A stretch of DNA of 31,161 bases, taken from Lachnospiraceae bacterium (GTDB taxonomy: Bacteria; Bacillota_A; Clostridia; Lachnospirales; Lachnospiraceae). The notes under the pieces are model-generated. The model was not told the origin of the DNA, did not search any database, and saw nothing but the letters and a program-made list of their open reading frames with translations. Where the stretch lies: positions 1 to 31,161 of the forward strand of contig JAFZRD010000030.1 of assembly GCA_017620055.1 (NCBI GenBank), written 5' to 3'. A program made the position numbers and the translations under genes. Shown one piece after another: positions 15,786-24,018 of this stretch. The first letter of the stretch is position 1, and each line of letters starts with the position of its first letter.

Positions 15786-16127
15786 TCACTGCTCTTTGGC
15801 ATTCTCGAACAGTTCATGAATGTTGAACTTCGATGTATCGTTACCGGGCATGCCGATGAAGTTTGCACCGTAAATGTTCTCATCATCCCTGCTGTTATCA
15901 AATCTGACTATATTTACAAGCGCATCGACCACATCGCCCGTCCATATCTTGAGCTGGACCTTGTAGATCGAATTCATCTCAAGAAGTTCCTTGCATGAAA
16001 ATCCTATACCCGATCCGGATACGTCGATGATGTTTATCGGAACAAGACGGTTTCTGGTGCCGTCCACTCTTTCCATCGCTATCGTCGCTTCAAGAACGAA
16101 TCTCTTACTCTTTCTTTTTTCCTGCAT
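15786..16127 (-). CDS. PilZ domain protein (c-di-GMP receptor)
   Basis: 113 residues, essentially a lone PilZ domain. The c-di-GMP-binding signature is intact: RKSKR near the N-terminus (RxxxR) and DVSGSG about 25 residues later (DxSxxG). Such proteins change conformation on binding c-di-GMP and act on a partner that cannot be guessed here. The frame can start eight codons earlier at 16151, but AAAGGAG lies inside that extension, eight bases before the ATG at 16127, so the shorter form is right. It lies 84 bases after queA and 21 bases before gpmI. Confidence 0.85.
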   Translation of the reverse strand: MQEKRKSKRFVLEATIAMERVDGTRNRLVPINIIDVSGSGIGFSCKELLEMNSIYKVQLKIWTGDVVDALVNIVRFDNSRDDENIYGANFIGMPGNDTSKFNIHELFENAKEQ

Positions 16128-16211
16128 ACCGTCTTCTCCTTTATCGCGCATTTAAAGACAACTGTTATGTAACCCGCACATATGATAATACAATTTACAT
16201 TCAAAAACAAG

Positions 16212-17240
16212 TTACTCTATGAACATTGCATCGCCGAACGAGAAAAACCTGTAACGCTCATCGATAGCGCATTTGTAAGCGTTAAGGATATTATCCCTCC
16301 CCGCGAGCGCCGATACGAGCATCAGGAGCGTGCTCTCCGGAAGATGAAAATTCGTGATCAGTCCGTCAAGGACCTTAAACTCATAGCCCGGATAAATGAA
16401 TATGTCCGTCTCACCGCTTCCGGGGATCACTTTGCCGTTTACATCGGCGGCGCTCTCCACGGTCCTGCAGCTTGTCGTTCCGACGCATATTATCCTTCCG
16501 CCGGCATCTTTTGTTTCGTTTATCTTTGCGGCGGACTCTTCCGTGATCTCATACCACTCGCTGTGCATATGATGATCGGTTATGTTTTCACATTTGACCG
16601 GCCTGAATGTTCCGAGGCCTACATGAAGCGTAACAAAACAAGTTCCGATCCCTTTGGCACGGATCTTATCAAGAAGCTCATCCGTAAAGTGAAGACCTGC
16701 AGTGGGCGCCGCAGCGCTTCCTTCATATCTTGCATATACCGTCTGGTATCTGTTCTTATCAAGAAGTTTGTGCGTTATATACGGCGGGAGCGGCATCTGG
16801 CCGAGCCTGTCGAGAATCTCCTCGAATATCCCGTCATACATGAAGCTGACAAGTCTGTTTCCGTCGGGAAGAACTTCCCTGATCTCGCATTTTAAGATGC
16901 CGTCACCGAATGTGACGACGGCTCCGCTTCTGAGCTTCCTGCCGGGACGCACAAGCGTTTCCCAGACGTTTTCGTCCCTTCGCTTTAAAAGAAACACTTC
17001 AACTTCCGCACCGGTATCTTCCTTGTTCCCGATCAGCCTTGCCGGTATGACCTTTGTGTCGTTAAGTACAAGGCAGTCTCCCGGGCGAAGAAGATCCGCG
17101 ATATCCGAAAATACCCTGTGCTCAATATTGCCGGTATTCCTGTCGAGTACGAGAAGTCTTGACGAGGATCTGTCGGCAAGAGGATCCTGGGCGATCAGTT
17201 CCTTCGGAAGGTCATAATAGAAATCGGATGTCTTCATCAT
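16212..17240 (-). CDS. queA: S-adenosylmethionine:tRNA ribosyltransferase-isomerase
   Basis: 342 residues, normal length. It moves the ribose part of SAM onto 7-aminomethyl-7-deazaguanine at tRNA position 34, making epoxyqueuosine. Typical family stretches are visible: [15 protein letters not shown] at the start, [41 protein letters not shown] and [18 protein letters not shown]. Its ATG overlaps the pheT stop by four bases (ATGA), so the two genes are translationally coupled. No other queuosine gene is in the window. Confidence 0.97.
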   Translation of the reverse strand: MMKTSDFYYDLPKELIAQDPLADRSSSRLLVLDRNTGNIEHRVFSDIADLLRPGDCLVLNDTKVIPARLIGNKEDTGAEVEVFLLKRRDENVWETLVRPGRKLRSGAVVTFGDGILKCEIREVLPDGNRLVSFMYDGIFEEILDRLGQMPLPPYITHKLLDKNRYQTVYARYEGSAAAPTAGLHFTDELLDKIRAKGIGTCFVTLHVGLGTFRPVKCENITDHHMHSEWYEITEESAAKINETKDAGGRIICVGTTSCRTVESAADVNGKVIPGSGETDIFIYPGYEFKVLDGLITNFHLPESTLLMLVSALAGRDNILNAYKCAIDERYRFFSFGDAMFIE

Positions 17241-19603
17241 GCCCTTAGCGCTACACCCCTGGAGGCAAGTTTCTCCACGATCTTATCGATCCTTGCCTGT
17301 ACTTCCTCGCCGGTAAGTGTCCTGTCGTCAAGTGAGAATGAGAACCTTATCGTGACAGACTTCGTGTCCTTCGAATCATATATATCGATAACGTTGACCT
17401 TTGACAGCTCCGGATTGTCCTTCCTGTCCCAGCAAAGAGACATATCCTCGAATCTGACTCCTTCCGGAACGACCAGTGACAGATCGTAATCAACGGCCGG
17501 GAACTTCGAAGGTTCTGCGAATTCAAGATCCGACACGGCGATCGAATCGAACAGATCCATGTCTATCTCAATACATACGACAAAGCAGTTCTTGGCGATC
17601 TTACCCCGGGTATTGGGATGAAGCGTATTAAGCGTTCCGATCCTTGTATCGTCGACAAAGAGCGCCGATGTGTTCTTCGGATGCTGCCATTCATGTTCCG
17701 GCTCGATCTTCCTGTACGAAACGCTCTTATGTTTAGCTTCTGAAACAAGCGTATTTACGATGTCCACGCCTTCCATGTACAGATTCTTCTCGGATTGTTC
17801 CTTGCTGTAAAGAGCGACGGCAAGCATACGCTTCTCGTTCGCGGTTTTGTCATCATTCGTTCCGGCAACACACCTTCCGATCTCAAATATTCCGAATGAA
17901 TCATCAAAGCTCCTGTTCCTGTATACGAACGGAAGAAGGCACTGCAGGATCGATGTACGAAGAATACCCGTGCTCTTCTCCTCCGATGACTGTACGAGCT
18001 TTACATTGTCTTCGGGAGTAAGCCCCAGATCCTTAAGATCCTCCGGATCGCACCATATCCTCGAATGTACTTCGTGAAGGCAGAACCTTTTGACGAGTAT
18101 ATCCCTTGTGTTATTCTCATTTACTTTACGTACGGACATCCTTGCGGGAAGGAGCGGCTCGAATGTCGTCTTGATGTCGAAATTGTCGTAACCGTATATC
18201 CTTGTGATCTCTTCAACGATATCGGCCTGCATGCTGACATCCTTGGTAGCCCTGAAGCTCGGGACCGTTACGGTAAAATCATCCCCGCTTCTGTCAACCT
18301 TAAAGCCGAGACTTATAAGAGTCTTCTCGATCCTGTCGGAAGAAATGTCGATCCCCGTATATCTGTCAACAAACTTCTTGTTAAAGGGTATCGTGATCAC
18401 AGGGTATTTTCTCACATAACTGTCCGTGATCCTGGTGACGCATCTGATACCGTCATCCGCATCATGAAGGAGCTTTAGGAATCTCTTTACGGCAGTCACC
18501 GTCATCTCGGGATCGAGTGTCTTCTCGTATCTTGCGGATGCATCGGTACGAAGCGCCATACGGCTCGCACTCTTTCTGACACTTACTGCATCGAAGTTGG
18601 CAGATTCAAGAAGAAGCGTTTGTGTATCATCAACTATCTCACTGTCAAGACCGCCCATTATACCCGCTATGGCTACGGGAGTATCGTTGTTGTATATCAT
18701 GAGCGTATCCGTTGTGATATCTCTCTCGTTACCGTCAAGAGTAGTAAACTTTAATTCCGATTCAGGTGTGTCTACAACGATCTTATCAACCTTTTTTCCG
18801 TCGAACGCATGCATCGGCTGACCGAGTTCAAGCATAATGTAGTTCGTGATATCGGCAAGCAGGTTGATAGCACGCGATCCGCAGTAATACAGTCTTACCT
18901 GCATTGTAACCGGGCTGACATGCTTGGTAATATTCTCTATACGCAAAGACGAGTATCGAAGACACAGATCTGAATTCCTGATCTCTATCGGTACCTCATC
19001 ATTTCCGTTATAATCGTTTTCCATGACGGGGAGTTCTTTGAGAGGCCTTCCCGTAAGAGCCGCGAACTCTCTTGCTATTCCGTAATGTCCCCACAGGTCG
19101 GGTCTGTTCGTGAGCGATTTATTATCGACTTCGAAGACGACATCATCTACAGGGTATATGTCCTTGATATCCGTTCCGTTTGCATACGAATCGTCAAGTT
19201 CCATTATCCCTTCATGATCATCGCTGATACCTATCTCTTTGGCAGAGCAGCACATACCGTAGCTCATGATACCGCGAAGCTTTGCGGGTTTTAACTTCAT
19301 ACCGCATACACTTCCGCCGACCTTCGCAAATGCTGTCTTGATACCTTCCCTGGCATTCGGTGCGCCGCATACGACATCAAACACTTCATCTCCGGCATCG
19401 ACTTTCAGGACATGAAGATGATCGGAATCCGGATGAGCCTCGCATGAGATGATCTGTCCTACAACGACATTTTCTATGTCACGGCCCTTATATATGATCT
19501 CTTCGACTTCGGCACATGACAGCGTGAACTTCCTGATAAGCTGTTCAAGATCCTCACCCGTAAGATCGACAAAATCATTGATCCAGTTCATTGATACAAA
19601 CAT
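17237..19603 (-). CDS. pheT: Phenylalanyl-tRNA synthetase beta subunit
   Basis: 788 residues, normal for the long bacterial beta subunit. Domains in order: EMAP-like tRNA-binding domain (about 40-150, with [25 protein letters not shown]), B3/B4 editing domain, B5 domain, a catalytic-like core and a C-terminal anticodon-binding FDX-ACB domain ([15 protein letters not shown] onwards). It pairs with the alpha subunit encoded 19 bases upstream. AAGGAGG precedes the ATG. No T-box leader is visible before the operon. Confidence 0.97.
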   Translation of the reverse strand: MFVSMNWINDFVDLTGEDLEQLIRKFTLSCAEVEEIIYKGRDIENVVVGQIISCEAHPDSDHLHVLKVDAGDEVFDVVCGAPNAREGIKTAFAKVGGSVCGMKLKPAKLRGIMSYGMCCSAKEIGISDDHEGIMELDDSYANGTDIKDIYPVDDVVFEVDNKSLTNRPDLWGHYGIAREFAALTGRPLKELPVMENDYNGNDEVPIEIRNSDLCLRYSSLRIENITKHVSPVTMQVRLYYCGSRAINLLADITNYIMLELGQPMHAFDGKKVDKIVVDTPESELKFTTLDGNERDITTDTLMIYNNDTPVAIAGIMGGLDSEIVDDTQTLLLESANFDAVSVRKSASRMALRTDASARYEKTLDPEMTVTAVKRFLKLLHDADDGIRCVTRITDSYVRKYPVITIPFNKKFVDRYTGIDISSDRIEKTLISLGFKVDRSGDDFTVTVPSFRATKDVSMQADIVEEITRIYGYDNFDIKTTFEPLLPARMSVRKVNENNTRDILVKRFCLHEVHSRIWCDPEDLKDLGLTPEDNVKLVQSSEEKSTGILRTSILQCLLPFVYRNRSFDDSFGIFEIGRCVAGTNDDKTANEKRMLAVALYSKEQSEKNLYMEGVDIVNTLVSEAKHKSVSYRKIEPEHEWQHPKNTSALFVDDTRIGTLNTLHPNTRGKIAKNCFVVCIEIDMDLFDSIAVSDLEFAEPSKFPAVDYDLSLVVPEGVRFEDMSLCWDRKDNPELSKVNVIDIYDSKDTKSVTIRFSFSLDDRTLTGEEVQARIDKIVEKLASRGVALRA

Positions 19604-19622
19604 AATTCTTCCTCCTTACGGG

Positions 19623-20687
19623 TTACTTGGATACAAACTGTGACAGTGCCTGGAGGTCACCTTCGTTAAAGGTACGTATATCCTTGACACCGTATTTCAT
19701 CATCGCGAGTCTCGTAAGCCCGAGACCGAATGCAAATCCGGTAAATTCATACGGATCCTCTTCGCTGTTGATCCCGCCGTACTTAAGAACGTTGGGATGT
19801 ATCATGCCGCACGGGCAAAGCTCCAGCCAGCCTGAGTTCTTGCATGACGGACATCCGGAACCTCCGCATATGAGGCACTGGATATCAAGCTCGAAACCCG
19901 GCTCGACAAAAGGGAAGAATCCGGGTCGGAGCCTTACGGTAACATCCCTTTCGAACACTTCCGACAGCATCGTCTTCATGAAATAGATAAGGTTTGATAT
20001 GGAAATGTTCTTATCGATCATTATTCCTTCCATCTGGAAGAACGTATTCTCATGACAGGCGTCTATCGCTTCATTTCTGAAGCACCTTCCCGGGAAGACC
20101 GCACGTATCGGTCTGCCGTTTTCCTTAAGAGCCTTCTTGTATTTGTGCATGATCGCATTCTGCGCTGCCGAAGTATGGCTCTTCAAAAGCTGGTTCGGCG
20201 TAGTCAGATAATAAGTATCCTGCATATCCCTTGCCGGATGAAAAGGCGGGATGTTGAGCGCTTCGAAGCAATGATAGTCGTCAACTATCTCGCTGTAGTC
20301 CTCCACATCGAATCCCATCGATTCGAATATATCTTCAAGTTCGCGCTGAACGAGCGTTATCGGATGATATGATCCCCTTCTTCTCTTCTGCGGAAGTGAT
20401 TCGTCATAACTCTCCGTAGCATTGATCAGGAGTTCTTCTTCGTACTTTTTGATCTCTTCCATCTTGGCATCAAACCTTGAAGAGATCTCCTGCTTGAACG
20501 AATTGATCAGCTGCCCCGCTTCCTTCTTCTGTTCGTTCGGGATCTTGGCAAGTTCCTGCATAAGAAGGGAAACCTGTCCTTTCTTACTGAGGAACGCAAG
20601 ACGCAGCTCCTCAAGGGACTTCTGATCCGTGACCGCGGAAAGTTCGGATGCGAATCTTTCCTTAAGTTCGTTGATGCGATCTTTCAT
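19623..20687 (-). CDS. pheS: Phenylalanyl-tRNA synthetase alpha subunit, with a cysteine-rich insertion
   Basis: 354 residues. An N-terminal coiled coil (1-90) binds tRNA-Phe and the class II catalytic core follows. Motif 2 is near FRNEAIDACHENTFFQMEG and motif 3 near GFAFGLGLTRLAMM. A feature not found in E. coli PheS is a cluster of six cysteines between the beta strands before motif 3: Cys271, 274, 279, 282, 291 and 293 (CxxC-x4-CxxC-x8-CxC), which looks like a small metal-binding knuckle. The ATG comes three bases after the stop of the YihY-type gene, with AGGAAAGG upstream, so translation is coupled. Confidence 0.96.
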   Translation of the reverse strand: MKDRINELKERFASELSAVTDQKSLEELRLAFLSKKGQVSLLMQELAKIPNEQKKEAGQLINSFKQEISSRFDAKMEEIKKYEEELLINATESYDESLPQKRRRGSYHPITLVQRELEDIFESMGFDVEDYSEIVDDYHCFEALNIPPFHPARDMQDTYYLTTPNQLLKSHTSAAQNAIMHKYKKALKENGRPIRAVFPGRCFRNEAIDACHENTFFQMEGIMIDKNISISNLIYFMKTMLSEVFERDVTVRLRPGFFPFVEPGFELDIQCLICGGSGCPSCKNSGWLELCPCGMIHPNVLKYGGINSEEDPYEFTGFAFGLGLTRLAMMKYGVKDIRTFNEGDLQALSQFVSK

Positions 20688-20690
20688 AAT

Positions 20691-21509
20691 TCAGCCTTTC
20701 CTGGCAGACGCAAGCTTATTTGCAAGCGCTCCCATAAACATTATATACATACCCGTGTAGAGCCATATCCCCATAACAAGTATAAAAGCAAGACTTCCGT
20801 ATGTACTGTATCCGTTAAACGTTGACAGATAAAACGAAAACAGCTTTGTGAACATGATCCAGACAAAACTTGCTCCCGCCGCTCCCGGTATCTGGCTTCT
20901 GACAGTGATCTTCTTGGCCGGCAGCACGCAGAACAGGAACATATACACAAGAAACAGAACGAGCCACATGATCAGATCACTTGCGGCTATCAGTCTTGAT
21001 ATCCTCTCGGGTATCTCAATATGATTATTGATTATCCGTGTGATCGTATTTCCGAATACCGATATGACGAACATGAGTATCATACCGATCATAAGAAGCA
21101 GTGTACATACCGCGCTCCTCGTCCTTAAATACAGGAAGTTACCGCCCGACTCGACATCATGGATCTCATTGAGGCCTTTCGTGATACCGAGGACTCCCTT
21201 TCCGGATGCCCATATCGCCGCAATTATGGATATCGATAATACACCGATCCCGTGACGGTACAGTTCGTCTATAACATAAGTGACGATCCCGTTCATTTCA
21301 AGCGGAAGTACGCCGTTAAGAGCTACGAGAAGGTCCTCCTTTGAAAACGGAAGATATCTGACCGTGGACAGTAGTATCAGCGTGAACGGTATGAACGACA
21401 TAAAAATGTAGAAAGCCGCTGCCGCCGAATACGTGTCGGTTCTCTTCCGTGCAAGGATAGAAACAAATCCGTACGCTTTTTTGAATAGTATTGATTCTCT
21501 TATTCTCAA
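20691..21509 (-). CDS. YihY/BrkB-family membrane protein
   Basis: 272 residues with six predicted membrane helices. Family landmarks: TYSAAAAFYIFMSFIPF early, ASGKGVLGITKGLNEIHDV in the middle and YGSLAFILVMGIWLYTGMYIMFMGA at the end. Once thought to be ribonuclease BN, the family is now seen as membrane proteins of unknown role. The frame begins with TTG at 21509; there is only GAGA as a weak ribosome binding site, and no better start before the first membrane helix, so the start is uncertain. It begins about 15 bases after the terminator of the noncoding RNA, with no clear promoter of its own, and leads into pheS. Confidence 0.82.
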   Translation of the reverse strand: MRIRESILFKKAYGFVSILARKRTDTYSAAAAFYIFMSFIPFTLILLSTVRYLPFSKEDLLVALNGVLPLEMNGIVTYVIDELYRHGIGVLSISIIAAIWASGKGVLGITKGLNEIHDVESGGNFLYLRTRSAVCTLLLMIGMILMFVISVFGNTITRIINNHIEIPERISRLIAASDLIMWLVLFLVYMFLFCVLPAKKITVRSQIPGAAGASFVWIMFTKLFSFYLSTFNGYSTYGSLAFILVMGIWLYTGMYIMFMGALANKLASARKG

Positions 21510-21523
21510 TCTCGCAAACCGAT

Positions 21524-21552
21524 AAAAAAGATTCTATAGAAACTATAGAATC
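21524..21552 (-). terminator. Terminator of the structured noncoding RNA
   Basis: On the minus strand GATTCTATAG (21552-21543), loop TTT, CTATAGAATC (21539-21530), then six Ts (21529-21524). A perfect 10-bp stem with a tight U-run. Confidence 0.9.
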
Positions 21553-21735
21553 CCATACCCCCGAAATGCCGATTCCTGTATTTTGACTCCTAGCGTATGT
21601 GCCAGGTGGGTAACCGCAACCGTATCTTCTGCCTTCCACTGCCAAGGAGGCCTGACATCCGACCGGCAATTTAGGAATCCCGTTTAAAGTGATGTAGGTT
21701 CAAAATTACAGGAAATGTGCCGTACATTTCAGGTT
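21524..21735 (-). ncRNA. Structured noncoding RNA of about 210 nt (raiA-motif-like or 6S class)
   Basis: A gene-free stretch with a complete transcription unit: promoter at 21742-21770, predicted start near 21735 and a perfect terminator. No ORF fits. The transcript folds well. A 5' hairpin GAAATGT/ACATTTC is followed by a closing stem (CCTGTA-TTTTGA at 21712-21700 with TCAAAA-TACAGG at 21586-21575). Inside are stems CCTACATC/GATGTCAGG (21698-21691 and 21659-21651), CCTT/AAGG and CCTGG/CTAGG. This multibranched form and the strikingly motif-like blocks (CACTTTAAACGGG, GGTTACCCACC) suggest a widespread structured RNA. A raiA-motif RNA fits the branching best; 6S RNA (ssrS) is the main alternative. 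The class was not confirmed by a covariance model. Confidence 0.6.
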
Positions 21736-21741
21736 AACTTA

Positions 21742-21770
21742 ATTATATAGGATTTCGAATCATATTACAA
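21742..21770 (-). promoter_or_regulatory. Strong promoter of the noncoding RNA with a palindrome around its -35
   Basis: On the minus strand TTGTAA (21770-21765), 17 bases, perfect TATAAT (21747-21742). The -35 lies in the centre of an inverted repeat AATCATAT (21758-21765) / ATATGATT (21772-21779), which could be an operator or a weak hairpin ending the upstream operon. Confidence 0.7.
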
Positions 21771-21797
21771 GATATGATTTTCCCGTAAGGGGGCCGG

Positions 21798-23021
21798 TCA
21801 GTATACTATATCGACTTCCTTACCTTCCCATGTGAAGAGCTTAACGTGATCGTCGTCGCTTTCTTCTATGTAGTTGGGAAGAAGCGGTATCTTACCGAGT
21901 CCTCCGGGAGCATTCAATATATACTGGGGTATGGCAAGTCCCGAAGTATGACCACGCAGGTACTTCATTATACGAAGCCCCTCTTCAACGGTGATCTCAA
22001 AATGCTTTGTTCCCGTGACCTGCTTCGGATGGAATATATAGTACGGACGCACACGTGCCCTAAGAAGACCCTCATTTAAGAGCTGGACTATATATTTGTC
22101 ATTGTTTATACCTTTCAGGAATACCATCTGGTTTCCCATGGGTATACCCGAATCAACGATCCGTTCGCACGCTTTTACGGCATCTTCTGTGAGCTCACCC
22201 GGATGATTGAACTGAACATTGATAAAGAACGGGTGATATTTTTTGAGCATCGCACAAAGCTCCTGCGTTATCCTCTGGGGCATCGTGACCGGAAGCCTTG
22301 TTCCGAGCCTTATTATCTCAACATGGGGTATCGCCCTAACCTGGCTGATTATGCTTTCGAGCATCTCATCGGGAAGCATCAGCGGATCCCCGCCCGTTAT
22401 GAGGACATCCCTTATCTCTTTCGTATTCCTGATATACTCGATCGCCGCAGCGATATTCTCTTCGGATTCGATACGGTCTGATTCACCGATCCTTCTCCTC
22501 CGCTGGCAGTGTCTGCAGAACATCGCACAAGAACTCGTAACGTTTATAATAAGACGGTTCGGATATCTTCTCGTGATGCACGGTGCGGGATTCGTGTATT
22601 CCTCGCTCATCGGATCGAGCTCACCGCTCTCGTCGTTCTCGAAACTGCTCGGAAGCGCCATCATGTTGATCGGATAACGCATATCCTCGTAATCCATGAG
22701 TGACAGATAATACGGTGTCGTAGCCCATCTGAACTTCTTCGATACTTCCTCGAACATCCTGTACTGTTCTTCGGAAAGCTTGATGAACTTGGAAAGGAGC
22801 GAAACCGAGCTTATCCTGTGACGAAGCTGCCAGTGCCAGTCATTCCATTCGTCCTCGCCGGCATCAAAGTAATCCATCAGCTCTTCCTTGTGCTTTTTGG
22901 ACAGTACGTCCCGTACCTGTGCCGTCTGACGCAGGAATTCGTTCTTGAACTCCAGATAATCCTCTATCTCTTTATGCAGTTCGGATGCCCTTTCAAGGGA
23001 TATCCTTCTCTTCTCATCCAT
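21798..23021 (-). CDS. eam: Glutamate 2,3-aminomutase (KamA-family radical SAM enzyme)
   Basis: 407 residues. Radical SAM and PLP enzyme: iron-sulfur cysteines Cys165, Cys169, Cys172 (CAMFCRHC), PLP-binding Lys377 in APGGLGKIP. Lysine 2,3-aminomutase holds the lysine side chain with two aspartates (Asp293 and Asp330 of the C. subterminale enzyme). Here the matching positions are Lys333 (FHPKQVTG) and Asn370 (YILNAPGG), the replacements described for glutamate 2,3-aminomutase, which converts L-glutamate to beta-glutamate. I therefore call it eam, not kamA. Beta-glutamate is known as an osmolyte. The start ATG is one base after the SGNH gene stop (TAA-A-ATG), so this is the last gene of the tyrS/dlt-like operon. 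Confidence 0.85.
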   Translation of the reverse strand: MDEKRRISLERASELHKEIEDYLEFKNEFLRQTAQVRDVLSKKHKEELMDYFDAGEDEWNDWHWQLRHRISSVSLLSKFIKLSEEQYRMFEEVSKKFRWATTPYYLSLMDYEDMRYPINMMALPSSFENDESGELDPMSEEYTNPAPCITRRYPNRLIINVTSSCAMFCRHCQRRRRIGESDRIESEENIAAAIEYIRNTKEIRDVLITGGDPLMLPDEMLESIISQVRAIPHVEIIRLGTRLPVTMPQRITQELCAMLKKYHPFFINVQFNHPGELTEDAVKACERIVDSGIPMGNQMVFLKGINNDKYIVQLLNEGLLRARVRPYYIFHPKQVTGTKHFEITVEEGLRIMKYLRGHTSGLAIPQYILNAPGGLGKIPLLPNYIEESDDDHVKLFTWEGKEVDIVY

Positions 23022-23022
23022 T

Positions 23023-24018
23023 TTACCGTTCCTTCTTATCCCAGAACTTTTTGTATCTAACGTCTTCTCTTCTGTCGGTTATCGAATAATCGTCTCTGAG
23101 CAACGAGGCCAGATACCTTGAAAACTTTGCGGCGCCTTTATCATTGAGATGCGAGCCCGCATCGGGCGTATCGGTTTTGTAATCGAGACCTATCGCATCA
23201 TTGTATCTGTCGAAATTGATATAGGATATACCGTACCTGCCCGCGATCTCGTCAATCTGCTCATCAAATCCGCTGTTCCAGTTATCCGAGTGTGCCGGTG
23301 TCTTAATGAGCATTATCTTAACACCGCGGTTTTGGCAAAGTTCAATCGCCCGTTTTAAGTATTCGGTGTTCTTCGGGCTGATCTTTTTATCGCCGGCCGT
23401 ATATACAAGTTCACCGTCTTCGGCGGCTTCCGTTTCCCTATCGGCAATGTAACCGTTTACGGTCACCGGTTTATTATACCACGCGTATCTGATATCATCC
23501 CATGTGAACTCTTTCCATCTCGAATGAAAGCGAAACAGCGGAACAATGTACTCAGTCAGTTTTTCATCCTCACCCATTGATGCGAGCGCACAGTTTATCT
23601 TTGATGGAGTCAGACGCATTCCGTCAAGTGATTTTCGCGTGCTGGGCTCTTCTATGAAGTCATCGTCATACTTAATGAACGTCATGTCAAGGCATACCAT
23701 CTCCGGTGTGTGCCACCTTAAGGCATCCTCTATCATGTAATACGATATCCACATCGTCTGGGATGCGTTCGCTCTGTCATACGACGATATGCCTGCTTCA
23801 TCCCACAGAATGAGCGGATCTATACCCGAGAATACAGTTGACGATCCGACGAACAGTACATCGGAATACTTTGATGCGGCATAGTATTCGCGTGTTATAC
23901 GCCCGTCCTGGTTCTCATTTATGTATTTCGGCTCCATTATCCTGTTAAGGGTAAAGAACAAAAACACAATGAGAGCGATCTTTATTATAACTGTAAGAAC
24001 ACGTTGTATCTTCTTCAT
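23023..24018 (-). CDS. Membrane-anchored SGNH/DltD-like protein
   Basis: 331 residues: one N-terminal membrane helix (about 8-24) and a large extracytoplasmic domain. The SGNH-type nucleophile region is VGSSTVFSG (Ser59/Ser60) and a likely catalytic Asp/His lies in DAGSHLNDKG near the C-terminus; the middle has MLIKTPAH. In dlt and alginate-type acylation systems such proteins act with the MBOAT protein on the outside of the membrane. The ATG follows the MBOAT stop with no gap (TAGATG), and eam follows one base after its own stop. Similarity to DltD is in layout and motif only. Confidence 0.75.
   Translation of the reverse strand: MKKIQRVLTVIIKIALIVFLFFTLNRIMEPKYINENQDGRITREYYAASKYSDVLFVGSSTVFSGIDPLILWDEAGISSYDRANASQTMWISYYMIEDALRWHTPEMVCLDMTFIKYDDDFIEEPSTRKSLDGMRLTPSKINCALASMGEDEKLTEYIVPLFRFHSRWKEFTWDDIRYAWYNKPVTVNGYIADRETEAAEDGELVYTAGDKKISPKNTEYLKRAIELCQNRGVKIMLIKTPAHSDNWNSGFDEQIDEIAGRYGISYINFDRYNDAIGLDYKTDTPDAGSHLNDKGAAKFSRYLASLLRDDYSITDRREDVRYKKFWDKKER

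Noticed and set aside
20688..21800. T-box riboswitch upstream of the pheS/pheT operon
   Set aside because: The conserved T-box bulge sequence and antiterminator are not seen before pheS or before the YihY-type gene; the structured RNA at 21524-21735 ends in its own terminator and lacks those motifs.
21798..23021. Lysine 2,3-aminomutase (kamA) of lysine fermentation
   Set aside because: The lysine-binding aspartates are replaced by Lys and Asn, and no other lysine fermentation genes are present.
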